Notes under the pieces: generated by a model
The model's input: only the letters and a program-made list of their open reading frames with translations
What the model was told of the DNA's origin: nothing
Databases searched by the model: none
Program-made: the position numbers and the translations under genes
In this document: piece after piece, positions 1 to 8,151 of the stretch
Layout of the letters: each line of letters starts with the position of its first letter
Numbering within the stretch: the first letter of the stretch is position 1
NCBI GenBank assembly: GCA_900548975.1
Contig: URMS01000001.1
Location: 62,001 to 126,000 of the forward strand
Direction of reading: 5' to 3'
Length of the DNA stretch: 64,000 nucleotides
From: an uncultured Porphyromonadaceae bacterium
GTDB taxonomy: Bacteria > Bacteroidota > Bacteroidia > Bacteroidales > Muribaculaceae

Positions 1-472
1 GTGCCAGGGCTGCCTTGGCCTGAGCCAGCTGGTTGGCGGCAAGCTGCCATTCGGTTTCGGAGATGATATTCTTGTCGAGAAGCATTTTCTTGTTCTTCTC
101 GGTTATTTCAGCGGTAGATACGGCGCTCTTGGCAGAGTTGACATTGGCTTCAGCCTGGTCGACGGCTGCCTGGAACTGTACCTGGTCGATAGTAAAAAGA
201 ACCTGGCCGCGGTGTACGCGCTGGCCTTCGTCTACATGCACTTTGGTGATGAATCCTGTCACCTGCGGACGGATGTCGATGTCGGTCTTGCCCTTGATAG
301 TGGCAGGATAGCTGCTCTGAAACTCGGCATTGCCGGGTTCGACTGTGATAACGGCGATTTCGGGAGGTGCACCGGCGCCCTGAGCGCCCTGATTGTTGCC
401 TCCGCACGAAGCGAGCATCATGGCGGCGCCGGCCATTGCCAGAGCTGCGATGCTGATTGTGTTCGGTTTCAT
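1..472 (-). CDS. RND efflux periplasmic adaptor (MFP), N-terminal part
   Basis: This is the N-terminal 157 residues of a membrane fusion protein of the HlyD/AcrA family, running off the left edge of the window. It should link an inner-membrane RND pump to an outer-membrane channel. The start at 472 gives a lipoprotein signal with the lipobox LASC (Cys about residue 23). It is followed by a biotinyl-lipoyl-like segment (ATIKGKTDIDIRPQVTGFI) and an Ala/Gln-rich coiled-coil hairpin (VDQAEANVNSAKSAVSTAEI), the order usual for adaptors. The transporter genes would lie to the left, outside the window. Substrate cannot be told from this part. Confidence 0.88.
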   Translation of the reverse strand, partial: MKPNTISIAALAMAGAAMMLASCGGNNQGAQGAGAPPEIAVITVEPGNAEFQSSYPATIKGKTDIDIRPQVTGFITKVHVDEGQRVHRGQVLFTIDQVQFQAAVDQAEANVNSAKSAVSTAEITEKNKKMLLDKNIISETEWQLAANQLAQAKAALA

Positions 473-520
473 ATTGCGTCTATTGGAGTAATTATTGTGC
501 TTATTTACTGAAAATCGCTG

Positions 521-528
521 CAAAATTA
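521..528 (-). promoter_or_regulatory. Candidate -7 element upstream of the RND adaptor
   Basis: On the minus strand TAATTTTG matches the Bacteroidetes -7 consensus TAnnTTTG and would give a leader of about 40 nt for the adaptor gene. No TTTG sits at the usual 19-20 nt upstream; the nearest is 26 nt away, so support is weak. Confidence 0.3.
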
Positions 529-686
529 CTAATTATATAAGGTATGTAAGTTTCCAAAACGACAATAAAATTTGCCAAAAAGTAAACTCCATAGTTAAAT
601 TATGCAAACATACTGTTTCAACCGGCCAACGACAAACTCAAAATGCTGTTTTTTCGTTCACTATACATTATAAAGAAAATTTTGCT

Positions 687-694
687 TAATTTTG
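687..694 (+). promoter_or_regulatory. Candidate -7 element of topA
   Basis: TAATTTTG matches TAnnTTTG and lies 21 nt before the topA ATG. The -33 box is not recognisable, so this rests on one element only. It also falls inside the longest possible topA frame, which favours the ATG at 716. Confidence 0.3.
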
Positions 695-715
695 CCGCGA
701 CAAATCGAAACCATA

Positions 716-3052
716 ATGAGCAAACCCCATAATCTTGTCATAGTAGAGTCTCCGGCCAAGGCCAGGACCATCGAGAAATTCCTCGGCGACGACTACCGCG
801 TGATGTCGAGCTACGGTCATATCCGCGATCTAAAAAAGAAAAGTTTCAGCATCGACGTCGACAACGACTTCCACCCCGTATACGAAATTCCCGACGACAA
901 GACCCAGCTGGTGGCCGAGCTGCGCAAGGCGGCCGCCGACGCCACCACCGTATGGCTCGCATCCGATGAGGACCGCGAGGGAGAGGCCATTGCATGGCAC
1001 CTGTACGAGGTTCTCGGCCTCAAACCCGAGAACACACGCCGCATAGTATTCCACGAAATCACCAAAAAGGCCATACTCAACGCCATCGCACACCCGCGCG
1101 ACATCGACGCCGGGCGCGTCGACGCACAGCAGGCGCGCCGCGTGCTCGACCGAATCGTCGGTTTCGAGCTGTCGCCAGTGCTCTGGAAACGCCTCAAGCC
1201 CGCACTCTCGGCCGGCCGAGTGCAGTCGGTGGCCGTACGCCTCATCGTGGAGCGCGAGAACGAAATCAAAAGCTTCGTGAGCGAACCATACTACCGCGTC
1301 ACGGCACGCTTCGCCGCTCCCGGCAGCGACACCGCCGTCAAAGGCGAGCTCACACGCCGTCTGGCCACACAGGCCGAAGCACGCGCCTTCCTCGAAGGCT
1401 GCGCCGGCGCCGACTTCCGCGTCGGTGCCGTCAATGTGCGTCCGCTCCGCAAAGCGCCGGCACCGCCCTTCACCACATCCACCCTGCAGCAGGAAGCCTC
1501 GCGCAAACTCGGCTTCACCGTATCGCAGACCATGATGGTGGCCCAGCGGCTCTATGAGAACGGACACATCACCTACATGCGTACCGACTCGCTCAACCTC
1601 TCGGAAGAAGCCGTGGCAGCAATAGCCGCCCAGATCACCGACCGGCTCGGCGCCGAGTATCTGCACGTGCGCAAATACCACACTTCGAGCAAAGGCGCCC
1701 AGGAGGCCCACGAAGCCATCCGCCCCACCTACGTCGACCGCGAGGAACTCGACGACGCCACCGTACAGGAAAAACGCCTCTACGCCCTCATACGCCGCCG
1801 CGCCATAGCATCGCAGATGGCCGACGCCGAAATCGAAAAGACCACTGTCGAAATCGAAGGCGCTCCCGGCGGCGAGATATTCTCGGCCACGGGCGAAACC
1901 ATTAAATTCGACGGCTTCCTGCGCGTATATGCCGAAGGCCACGACGACGATACCGACGACACCGAAAGCCACATACTGCCCCGCCTCGAATCGGGCCAGA
2001 CGCTCGCATACCGCGAAGTCGACGCCATCGAGCGCTTCACCCAGCAGCCCCCGCGATACACCGAGGCATCTCTGGTGAAAAAAATGGAAGAACTCGGCAT
2101 CGGCCGTCCGTCGACCTACGCGCCCACCATCTCGACCATACAGCACCGCGAATATGTAGTCCGCGGCGAAAAAGAAGGCACTCCCCGCGACTATGCCGTG
2201 CTCACCCTCGACGCCGACGGCAACATAGCGAACACCGTACGCACCGAAAACACCGGCTCAGAGAAAGGCAAGCTCATACCCACCGACATAGGCTGCATCG
2301 TAAACGACTTCCTTACAGAATATTTCCCCGACATCCTCGACTATAACTTCACCGCCCGCATCGAAGAGAAATTCGACGAGATAGCCGCCGGCGACCTCCG
2401 CTGGGAAGACGAGATAGCGGCATTCTACACCCTCTTCCACCCCTCGGTCGACAGCGCGCTCAACATAGCCGGCGGACCCAAGTTCGGCGAACGCCGCCTC
2501 GGTACCGATCCCGCCACAGGCGAGCCCGTGAGCGTAAAGATAGGCCGCTTCGGTCCGGTGGTGCAGATCGGCGAGACCGACAGCGACCGCAAGCCCCGCT
2601 TCGCATCGCTGCTCAAGGGCCAGTCGATGAGCACCATCACTCTGGAAGATGCCCTGAAGCTCTTCGAATTCCCCCGAATCATTGGCGAATTCGAGAATAA
2701 AGACGTACAGGTGGCCATCGGACGTTTCGGACCCTATGTACGACACGACGGTAAATTCGTATCCATTCCCAAGGACATCGAACCGGCCGAACTATCCATA
2801 GATCAGGCGGTGGAACTGATAAAGGCAAAACGCGAGAAAGACGCCAACAAGACTATCAAGACTTTCGACGAAGAACCCGACATACAGGTGCTCAACGGCC
2901 GCTACGGCCCCTACATAGCCTGCGCGGGCAAAAACTACAAACTGCCCAAGACAGTCACCGACCCCGCAGCTCTCACCCTCGAACAAGTGAAAGAAATAAT
3001 AGCGGCTGCCGACGCGGCACCCGCCAAACCTAAACGAGGACGCAAAAAATGA
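716..3052 (+). CDS. topA: DNA topoisomerase I (type IA)
   Basis: A 778-residue type IA topoisomerase that relaxes negatively supercoiled DNA through a 5'-phosphotyrosine intermediate. An N-terminal Toprim domain carries VESPAKARTIEKFLG (from residue 9) and the acidic metal site DEDREGE (residues 84-90). The catalytic tyrosine is in TYMRTDS (about Tyr287), and the conserved RPSTYAPTI follows near residue 470. The C-terminus has repeated GRFGP-type modules (KIGRFGPVVQIG, AIGRFGPYV, LNGRYGPYI) rather than the Cys4 zinc fingers of E. coli, then a Lys/Arg tail. The ATG at 716 is preferred to a TTG 24 nt upstream because it begins MSKPHNLVIVESPAK, the family's usual N-terminus. Its stop overlaps the next gene by 4 nt. 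Confidence 0.98.
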   Translation: MSKPHNLVIVESPAKARTIEKFLGDDYRVMSSYGHIRDLKKKSFSIDVDNDFHPVYEIPDDKTQLVAELRKAAADATTVWLASDEDREGEAIAWHLYEVLGLKPENTRRIVFHEITKKAILNAIAHPRDIDAGRVDAQQARRVLDRIVGFELSPVLWKRLKPALSAGRVQSVAVRLIVERENEIKSFVSEPYYRVTARFAAPGSDTAVKGELTRRLATQAEARAFLEGCAGADFRVGAVNVRPLRKAPAPPFTTSTLQQEASRKLGFTVSQTMMVAQRLYENGHITYMRTDSLNLSEEAVAAIAAQITDRLGAEYLHVRKYHTSSKGAQEAHEAIRPTYVDREELDDATVQEKRLYALIRRRAIASQMADAEIEKTTVEIEGAPGGEIFSATGETIKFDGFLRVYAEGHDDDTDDTESHILPRLESGQTLAYREVDAIERFTQQPPRYTEASLVKKMEELGIGRPSTYAPTISTIQHREYVVRGEKEGTPRDYAVLTLDADGNIANTVRTENTGSEKGKLIPTDIGCIVNDFLTEYFPDILDYNFTARIEEKFDEIAAGDLRWEDEIAAFYTLFHPSVDSALNIAGGPKFGERRLGTDPATGEPVSVKIGRFGPVVQIGETDSDRKPRFASLLKGQSMSTITLEDALKLFEFPRIIGEFENKDVQVAIGRFGPYVRHDGKFVSIPKDIEPAELSIDQAVELIKAKREKDANKTIKTFDEEPDIQVLNGRYGPYIACAGKNYKLPKTVTDPAALTLEQVKEIIAAADAAPAKPKRGRKK

Positions 3053-3984
3053 GCCCACGCAGACCATTACCAGCCAAGCCCGGCACACGCCCGGGCACAT
3101 TCCGCCCCGACAATATCCTCGAATTCCGACACACGGCACCCGAAGAGACCGGACTGCTCGATTTCCTCCTCGCCGCCATGCCCGACCGCAAGAAAACATC
3201 GGTCAAAGAGTTGCTGAAGCACAACCAGGTGATGGTCGACGGCAATGTCACCACTCAGTTCGACATGCCGGTGACCGAGGGCGCGACAGTACGCGTCAAC
3301 ACCACCCGCGAGTTCCAGACATTCTACAACCCGCGGCTTAAGATAGTGTACGAGGACAACGACATCATCGTAGTCAACAAAGGCTACGGACTGCTGTCGA
3401 TGGGCACCGACAAAATAAAGGACGGCACAGCCTACTCGCTGCTGCGCGACTACGTGAAGCGCAAGGACCCGCGCAACAAGCTCTTCATAGTCCATCGCCT
3501 CGACCGCGATACCTCGGGCCTGATGATGTTTGCCAAAACCATGCAGGCCAAGGAAGCCATGCAGCACAACTGGAACAACATGGTGCTCGAACGCCGCTAC
3601 GTGGCCGTGATAACAAACGGCCCGCTCGACCCTCAGGAAGGCGAAATACGCAGCTACCTCACCGAGAACGCCGCCCACGAGGTCTACTCCACCACCGAGC
3701 CGGGCAAAGGGCAGCTTGCCGTGACCTACTACCGCACCCTGCGCAACCGCGGCAAATACAGCCTTGTGGAGCTGAGCCTCGCCACCGGCCGCAAGAATCA
3801 GATACGCGTGCACATGAAAGAAGCCGGCCACCCCATAGCCGGCGACCGCCGCTACGGCGCCCCGGCATCGCCCATACACCGCCTCGCCCTCCACGCCCAG
3901 ACACTGCGCTTCGTCCATCCGGTGACGCGCCGCGACATGTCGTTCGCCACCCCCGTCCCCGCAGCCTTCGACAAGCTCGCCTGA
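3049..3984 (+). CDS. RluA-family pseudouridine synthase
   Basis: A 311-residue pseudouridine synthase acting on rRNA or tRNA. An N-terminal S4-type RNA-binding domain (about residues 25-85, with KKTSVKELLKHNQVMVDG) precedes the catalytic domain, whose signature HRLDRDTSGLMMFAK contains the catalytic Asp. Length and order match the RluA/RluC/RluD group, but the exact uridine modified cannot be read from sequence. The start codon overlaps the topA stop as ATGA, so translation is probably coupled to topA. The pairing of a topoisomerase with an RNA-modification enzyme looks like operon economy rather than a shared pathway. Confidence 0.93.
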   Translation: MSPRRPLPAKPGTRPGTFRPDNILEFRHTAPEETGLLDFLLAAMPDRKKTSVKELLKHNQVMVDGNVTTQFDMPVTEGATVRVNTTREFQTFYNPRLKIVYEDNDIIVVNKGYGLLSMGTDKIKDGTAYSLLRDYVKRKDPRNKLFIVHRLDRDTSGLMMFAKTMQAKEAMQHNWNNMVLERRYVAVITNGPLDPQEGEIRSYLTENAAHEVYSTTEPGKGQLAVTYYRTLRNRGKYSLVELSLATGRKNQIRVHMKEAGHPIAGDRRYGAPASPIHRLALHAQTLRFVHPVTRRDMSFATPVPAAFDKLA

Positions 3985-4055
3985 CCGGAGTTTTCATCCG
4001 CATCCTTTTAGTCCGGGAGCTAAACTTCCGGCCATACTCTTGCGTTATTCCTTGT

Positions 4056-4101
4056 GCCATTTGCCAAAATGGCAGTCGCGGACTGACATTTGGCATTTGG
4101 C
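4056..4101 (+). terminator. Long imperfect hairpin between the pseudouridine synthase and groES
   Basis: Two 21-22 nt arms pair around a GCG loop (CAGTC/GACTG closest to the loop, then TGCCAAA/TTTGGCA), followed by CGCGATTTTT. It is placed to terminate topA-rlu transcription. The left arm also holds a perfect 8-bp inverted repeat (TGCCATTT, GCCA, AAATGGCA). Because it lies 75-120 nt upstream of groES, an operator or heat-responsive role is possible too. Confidence 0.45.
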
Positions 4102-4175
4102 GCGATTTTTGTATTAAAAAGGACAGAGCTTACGGCTCCATATATTGCAACTAACACACAAAACTATATACTATC

Positions 4176-4451
4176 ATGAAACTCAAACCACTTGCCGACC
4201 GCGTCATTATACAGCCTACCGCTGCCGAAGAAGTGACCAGCTCGGGTATCATCATCCCCGATTCCGCTAAAGAGAAACCCCTAAAAGGCACCGTTCTCGC
4301 CGTAGGCAACGGCACCAAGGACGAAGAAATGGTCCTCAAAGAAGGCGACGTAGTCCTCTATGGCAAATATGCCGGCACAGAAATCGAGTTCAACGGCGAC
4401 AAAGTACTTGTGATGCGCCAGAACGAAGTTCTCGCCGTAATCGAAAAATAA
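4176..4451 (+). CDS. groES: Co-chaperonin GroES
   Basis: A 91-residue 10-kDa chaperonin, full length for the family. It forms the heptameric lid of the GroEL folding chamber in the cytoplasm. The N-terminus MKLKPLADRVIIQP is the family signature. The mobile loop region SSGIIIPDSAKEKP (about residues 23-36) binds GroEL, and the roof-forming segment and C-terminal KVLVMRQNEVLAVIEK are typical. groL follows after 39 nt in the same direction, so the pair is one operon. No CIRCE (HrcA) element was seen upstream; the only notable structure is the hairpin at 4056-4101. Confidence 0.99.
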   Translation: MKLKPLADRVIIQPTAAEEVTSSGIIIPDSAKEKPLKGTVLAVGNGTKDEEMVLKEGDVVLYGKYAGTEIEFNGDKVLVMRQNEVLAVIEK

Positions 4452-4490
4452 TCTCTCCTCTCTCACCACAGCAAATAAAGTCAGAATAAA

Positions 4491-6125
4491 ATGGCAAAAG
4501 AAATCAAATTCAACATAGAGGCTCGCGAAGAGCTCAAGAAAGGTGTCGACGCACTCGCCGACGCCGTAAAGGTAACCCTCGGCCCCAAAGGACGCAACGT
4601 AATCATCAGCAAACAGTTCGGTGCTCCCCATATCACCAAGGACGGTGTCACCGTAGCGCGCGAAGTAGAGCTCGACGAACCCTTCCGCAACATGGGCGCT
4701 CAGCTCGTGAAGGAAGTAGCCTCCAAGACAGGCGATGACGCCGGCGACGGCACAACCACCGCCACCGTACTTGCACAGGCCATAATAGCCGTAGGTCTCA
4801 AGAACGTTACCGCCGGAGCCAACCCCATGGACCTCAAGCGCGGCATCGACAAAGCCGTGGCAGCTGTAGTGGAAGGCATCCGCAACATGAGCCAGGAAGT
4901 AGGCGATGACTTCAAGAAAATCGAGGACGTGGCCCGCGTCAGCGCCAACAACGACGAGACCATCGGCCGCCTCATCGCCGAAGCCATGGAGAAAGTGAAG
5001 AAAGAGGGCGTCATAACTGTCGACGAAGCCAAAGGCACCGAAACCACCATCGAGGTTGTCGAAGGCATGCAGTTCGACCGCGGCTACATATCGCCCTACT
5101 TCGTCACCGACACCGAGAAGATGGAGTGCGTCATGGACAGCCCCTTCATCCTTCTCCACGACAAGAAAATCTCCAACCTCAAAGATATCCTTCCCGTCCT
5201 CGAAGCCACCGCACAGAGCGGCCGTCCTCTGCTCATCATCGCCGAAGACGTCGACCAGGACGCTCTCGCAGCCCTCGTTGTGAACCGTCTCCGCGGATCA
5301 CTCAAGGTATGCGCCGTCAAGGCTCCCGGTTTCGGCGACCGCCGCAAGGAAATGCTCGAAGACATCGCCATCCTCACCGGCGGCACTGTTATCTCCGAGG
5401 AGAAGGGCATGAAGCTCGACCAGGCCACCATGCAGGACCTCGGACATGCCAACAGCGTGACCGTCAACAAGGAGAACACCACCATCGTAAACCGCGACGG
5501 CGATAAGGAGCGCATCGCAGCGCGCGTTGCCCAAATCAAGGCCCAGATCGCCCAGACCACCAGCGACTACGACCGCGAGAAACTCCAGGAACGCCTTGCC
5601 AAGCTCGCCGGCGGTGTAGCCGTGCTCCATGTAGGCGCACCCTCCGAGGTTGAAATGAAAGAAAAGAAAGACCGTGTCGATGACGCACTCAGCGCCACAC
5701 GCGCCGCTATCGCCGAAGGCATCGTACCCGGCGGCGGCGTGGCATATATCCGCTGCCTCGCCCGTCTGCGCGACCTCAAGGGCGCCAACGACGACGAGCA
5801 GACCGGTATCGCCATCGTAGAACGCGCTATCGAGGAACCCCTCCGTCAGATTGCCGCCAACGCAGGCGTCGAAGGCGCTGTGGTTGTCCAGAAAGTAAGC
5901 GAAGGAACCGGCGACTACGGCTACAACGCCCGCACCGATACATACGAGAACCTTCTCGCCGCCGGCGTCATCGACCCCGCCAAGGTTACCCGCGTAGCTC
6001 TTGAGAACGCCGCCTCCATCGCTGGCATGTTCCTCACCACAGAGTGCGTGATCGCCGAAAAGAAAGAAGAAAATCCCGCTCCGATGCCCGCTCCCGGCAT
6101 GGGCGGCATGGGCGGCATGATGTAA
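4491..6125 (+). CDS. groL: Chaperonin GroEL
   Basis: A 544-residue 60-kDa chaperonin that folds proteins inside a double-ring chamber with GroES. Conserved landmarks are the nucleotide-binding GPKGRNV and DGTTTATVLA (about residues 30 and 87), the apical domain with GFGDRRK, and the intermediate-domain GGGVAYIR near residue 414. The C-terminal Gly-Gly-Met tail (GMGGMGGMM) fills the chamber floor. It sits directly behind groES, and a strong terminator plus a 9-bp-period repeat follow it. Confidence 0.99.
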   Translation: MAKEIKFNIEAREELKKGVDALADAVKVTLGPKGRNVIISKQFGAPHITKDGVTVAREVELDEPFRNMGAQLVKEVASKTGDDAGDGTTTATVLAQAIIAVGLKNVTAGANPMDLKRGIDKAVAAVVEGIRNMSQEVGDDFKKIEDVARVSANNDETIGRLIAEAMEKVKKEGVITVDEAKGTETTIEVVEGMQFDRGYISPYFVTDTEKMECVMDSPFILLHDKKISNLKDILPVLEATAQSGRPLLIIAEDVDQDALAALVVNRLRGSLKVCAVKAPGFGDRRKEMLEDIAILTGGTVISEEKGMKLDQATMQDLGHANSVTVNKENTTIVNRDGDKERIAARVAQIKAQIAQTTSDYDREKLQERLAKLAGGVAVLHVGAPSEVEMKEKKDRVDDALSATRAAIAEGIVPGGGVAYIRCLARLRDLKGANDDEQTGIAIVERAIEEPLRQIAANAGVEGAVVVQKVSEGTGDYGYNARTDTYENLLAAGVIDPAKVTRVALENAASIAGMFLTTECVIAEKKEENPAPMPAPGMGGMGGMM

Positions 6126-6129
6126 TGGC

Positions 6130-6190
6130 CCTATCAGACCCATAAGTCCTATAAGACCAATTAGTCTTATAAGACCCATAAGACCAATAG
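6130..6190. repeat. Short array with 9-bp period after groL
   Basis: About seven 9-nt units with consensus CCYATAAGA run from just after the groL stop to the terminator stem. Units differ by one to three bases, so this is a degenerate minisatellite-like array. It has no coding potential. Confidence 0.8.
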
Positions 6191-6239
6191 CCCCGGAAGG
6201 CAGCTGACGCAAAGTCAAAACCTTCCGGGGCTCTTTTTA
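6189..6239 (+). terminator. Rho-independent terminator of groES-groL
   Basis: A perfect 12-bp stem (AGCCCCGGAAGG with CCTTCCGGGGCT) with a 20-nt loop is followed by CTTTTT. It is the strongest intrinsic terminator in the left part of the window. Confidence 0.9.
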
Positions 6240-6379
6240 TGCCCATAGCCCACGCCATACATCATTAGATTATTTTAATACAAAAATTTATAATTATCTG
6301 ATGATTTAACATACATAAACAAAACGACCGATTATTTAGAGATGGTTTACAATATTTTACTAATTTTGTCCTGAGAAAA

Positions 6380-6411
6380 TTTTTACACATCGAAAAAACT
6401 TTCTACTTTTA
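6380..6411 (+). promoter_or_regulatory. Candidate promoter of inositol-phosphate synthase
   Basis: TACTTTTA (6404-6411) is one mismatch from TAnnTTTG, with TTTT 20 nt upstream in place of TTTG. The surrounding 6240-6494 stretch is AT-rich, holds no gene, and otherwise shows no clear structure. The leader would be about 75-80 nt. Confidence 0.35.
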
Positions 6412-6494
6412 CGCGCTCAATCCTCAGGCCTCATACGCCTTAGATTGTACAAACTATTGAACTAAATCTTAAAATATTAAATAAACCATTGAAA

Positions 6495-7832
6495 ATGAGC
6501 AATGCAAAAGTAAAGCCGGCTAACGGCAAGCTCGGTGTGATGGTCGTTGGCCTCGGTGCCGTATCTACCACATTCATGACCGGTGTATTAATGACCCGCA
6601 AAGGTCTCGCCAAGCCTGTAGGCTCCATGACCCAGTACGACAAAATGCGTGTCGGACAGGGCGCTGACAAGAAATACCTCAAATATAAAGATATCGTTCC
6701 CATCGCCGACCTCAACGACATCGTATTCGCTTCGTGGGACGTTTATCCCGCTAACGCATACGAATCGGCCATCCACGCCGAAGTCCTCAAAGAAAAGGAC
6801 ATCGAGCCCGTACGCGAGGAACTCGAAGCCATCAAGCCCCTCAAGGCTGCTTTCGACCCCAACTACGCTGCCCGTCTCCACGGCGACAACGTCAAGACCG
6901 GTACCCGCTGGGAACTCGTAGAGCAGATTCGCGAAGACATACGCAAATTCAAGGCCGACAACAACCTCGACCGCGTGGTTGTGCTCTGGGCTGCTTCCAC
7001 CGAAGTATATGTGCCCGTTGACGAAAAAATACACTACACACTCGAGGCTCTCGAGGCTGCCATGAAGGCCGACGACAAAGAGCACATCGCACCCTCCATG
7101 TGCTATGCCTATGCTGCACTCACCGAAGGCGCTCCCTTCATCATGGGCGCTCCCAACACCACCGTCGACATCCCCGCAATGTGGGAACTCGCCGAGAAGA
7201 CCAAAATGCCTATCGCAGGCAAGGACTTCAAGACCGGCCAGACCCTCGTTAAGTCGGGCTTCGCTCCCATCATCGGCACCCGCTGCCTCGGTCTGAACGG
7301 CTGGTTCTCAACCAACATTCTCGGCAACCGCGACGGCCTCGTGCTCGACGAGCCCGCCAACTTCCGCACCAAGGAAGTTTCCAAGCTCTCTACCCTCGAG
7401 AGCATCCTCGTGCCCGAAGATCAGCCCGACCTCTACGGCGTGAACTGCGGCGGCGAAGGCAACGACCACAACGGCTACTACCACAAAGTGCGCATCAACT
7501 ACTATCCCCCGCGCAACGACAACAAGGAAGGCTGGGACAACATCGATATCTTCGGCTGGATGGGCTACCCCATGCAGATCAAGATCAACTTCCTCTGCCG
7601 CGACTCCATCCTTGCAGCTCCCCTCTGCCTCGACCTCGTGCTGCTCAGCGACCTCGCAGCACGTGCCGGCCGCTACGGCATACAGCGCTTCCTCAGCTTC
7701 TTCCTCAAGAGCCCTATGCACGACTACACCAAGAACGAGGTGCCTGTAAACCACCTCTTCCAGCAGTATGTAATGCTCAAGAACGCCATCCGCGAAATGG
7801 GCGGCTACGAAGCCGACGAAACCATCGACTAA
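6495..7832 (+). CDS. Myo-inositol-1-phosphate synthase
   Basis: A 445-residue enzyme that converts glucose 6-phosphate to 1L-myo-inositol 1-phosphate with bound NAD. The N-terminal Rossmann motif is VMVVGLGAVSTTFMTG; later conserved parts are LDRVVVLWAASTEVY, GQTLVKSG and the catalytic-domain stretch around NCGGEGNDHNGYY. The ATG at 6495 is used rather than a TTG two codons earlier. It stands alone between two terminators. In gut Bacteroides the product feeds inositol phospholipids and inositol-phosphoryl ceramides; no partner lipid genes are next to it here. Confidence 0.95.
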   Translation: MSNAKVKPANGKLGVMVVGLGAVSTTFMTGVLMTRKGLAKPVGSMTQYDKMRVGQGADKKYLKYKDIVPIADLNDIVFASWDVYPANAYESAIHAEVLKEKDIEPVREELEAIKPLKAAFDPNYAARLHGDNVKTGTRWELVEQIREDIRKFKADNNLDRVVVLWAASTEVYVPVDEKIHYTLEALEAAMKADDKEHIAPSMCYAYAALTEGAPFIMGAPNTTVDIPAMWELAEKTKMPIAGKDFKTGQTLVKSGFAPIIGTRCLGLNGWFSTNILGNRDGLVLDEPANFRTKEVSKLSTLESILVPEDQPDLYGVNCGGEGNDHNGYYHKVRINYYPPRNDNKEGWDNIDIFGWMGYPMQIKINFLCRDSILAAPLCLDLVLLSDLAARAGRYGIQRFLSFFLKSPMHDYTKNEVPVNHLFQQYVMLKNAIREMGGYEADETID

Positions 7833-7849
7833 CCCAACCCCATACATAC

Positions 7850-7887
7850 AAAAAACGGACCGTCCCACCAGGATGGCCCGTTTTTTT
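7850..7887 (+). terminator. Intrinsic terminator after inositol-phosphate synthase
   Basis: The stem ACGG-CCGTCC pairs with GGATGG-CCGT around a short CACCA loop and is followed by seven T on the plus strand, 18 nt after the stop codon. Confidence 0.88.
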
Positions 7888-7913
7888 GTATTCCATATAC
7901 ATCACGGCCCACG

Positions 7914-8151
7914 GTTTGTATGACTCCTACAGAGTCAGTTATTTGAGAGAAAACACACAAAACCCGGGTTGCGGTCGCCGTTCAGCAAACCTTAACCCGG
8001 GCCTAACATCTCTGACCACGCAAAGGCCTCGGAGAGGGCGCCTCTGTACCCAGCCCCATGTGCTCGCGCATGGGGTGAAAAGCCGGAAGCCGAATCGCGC
8101 CTCGCAGAGGCGCTACTGTACCTTCCCGCGGAAGCTACGTGTCAGCAATTC
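7914..8151. repeat. Intergenic cluster of short palindromes, no gene
   Basis: The gap between the synthase terminator and the OmpA-like gene holds at least five perfect or near-perfect hairpins in a row. They are TGACTC/GAGTCA (7921-7937), two AACCCGGG copies (7961-7970 and 7994-8001), CCCCATG/CATGGGG (8054-8075), GCGCCTC/GAGGCGC (8097-8113) and TTCCGCGG-type bases (8122-8132). The open frame across it is arginine- and proline-rich without family resemblance. It looks like an intergenic mosaic repeat, part of which may end transcription of the gene on the right. Confidence 0.55.

Noticed and set aside
830..2146. 438-residue open frame opposite topA
   Set aside because: Gly/Val/Phe-rich shadow of topA without family resemblance or start signals.
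4021..4175. CIRCE/HrcA operator upstream of groES
   Set aside because: The CIRCE arms (TTAGCACTC and its complement) are absent. The inverted repeat there has a different sequence.
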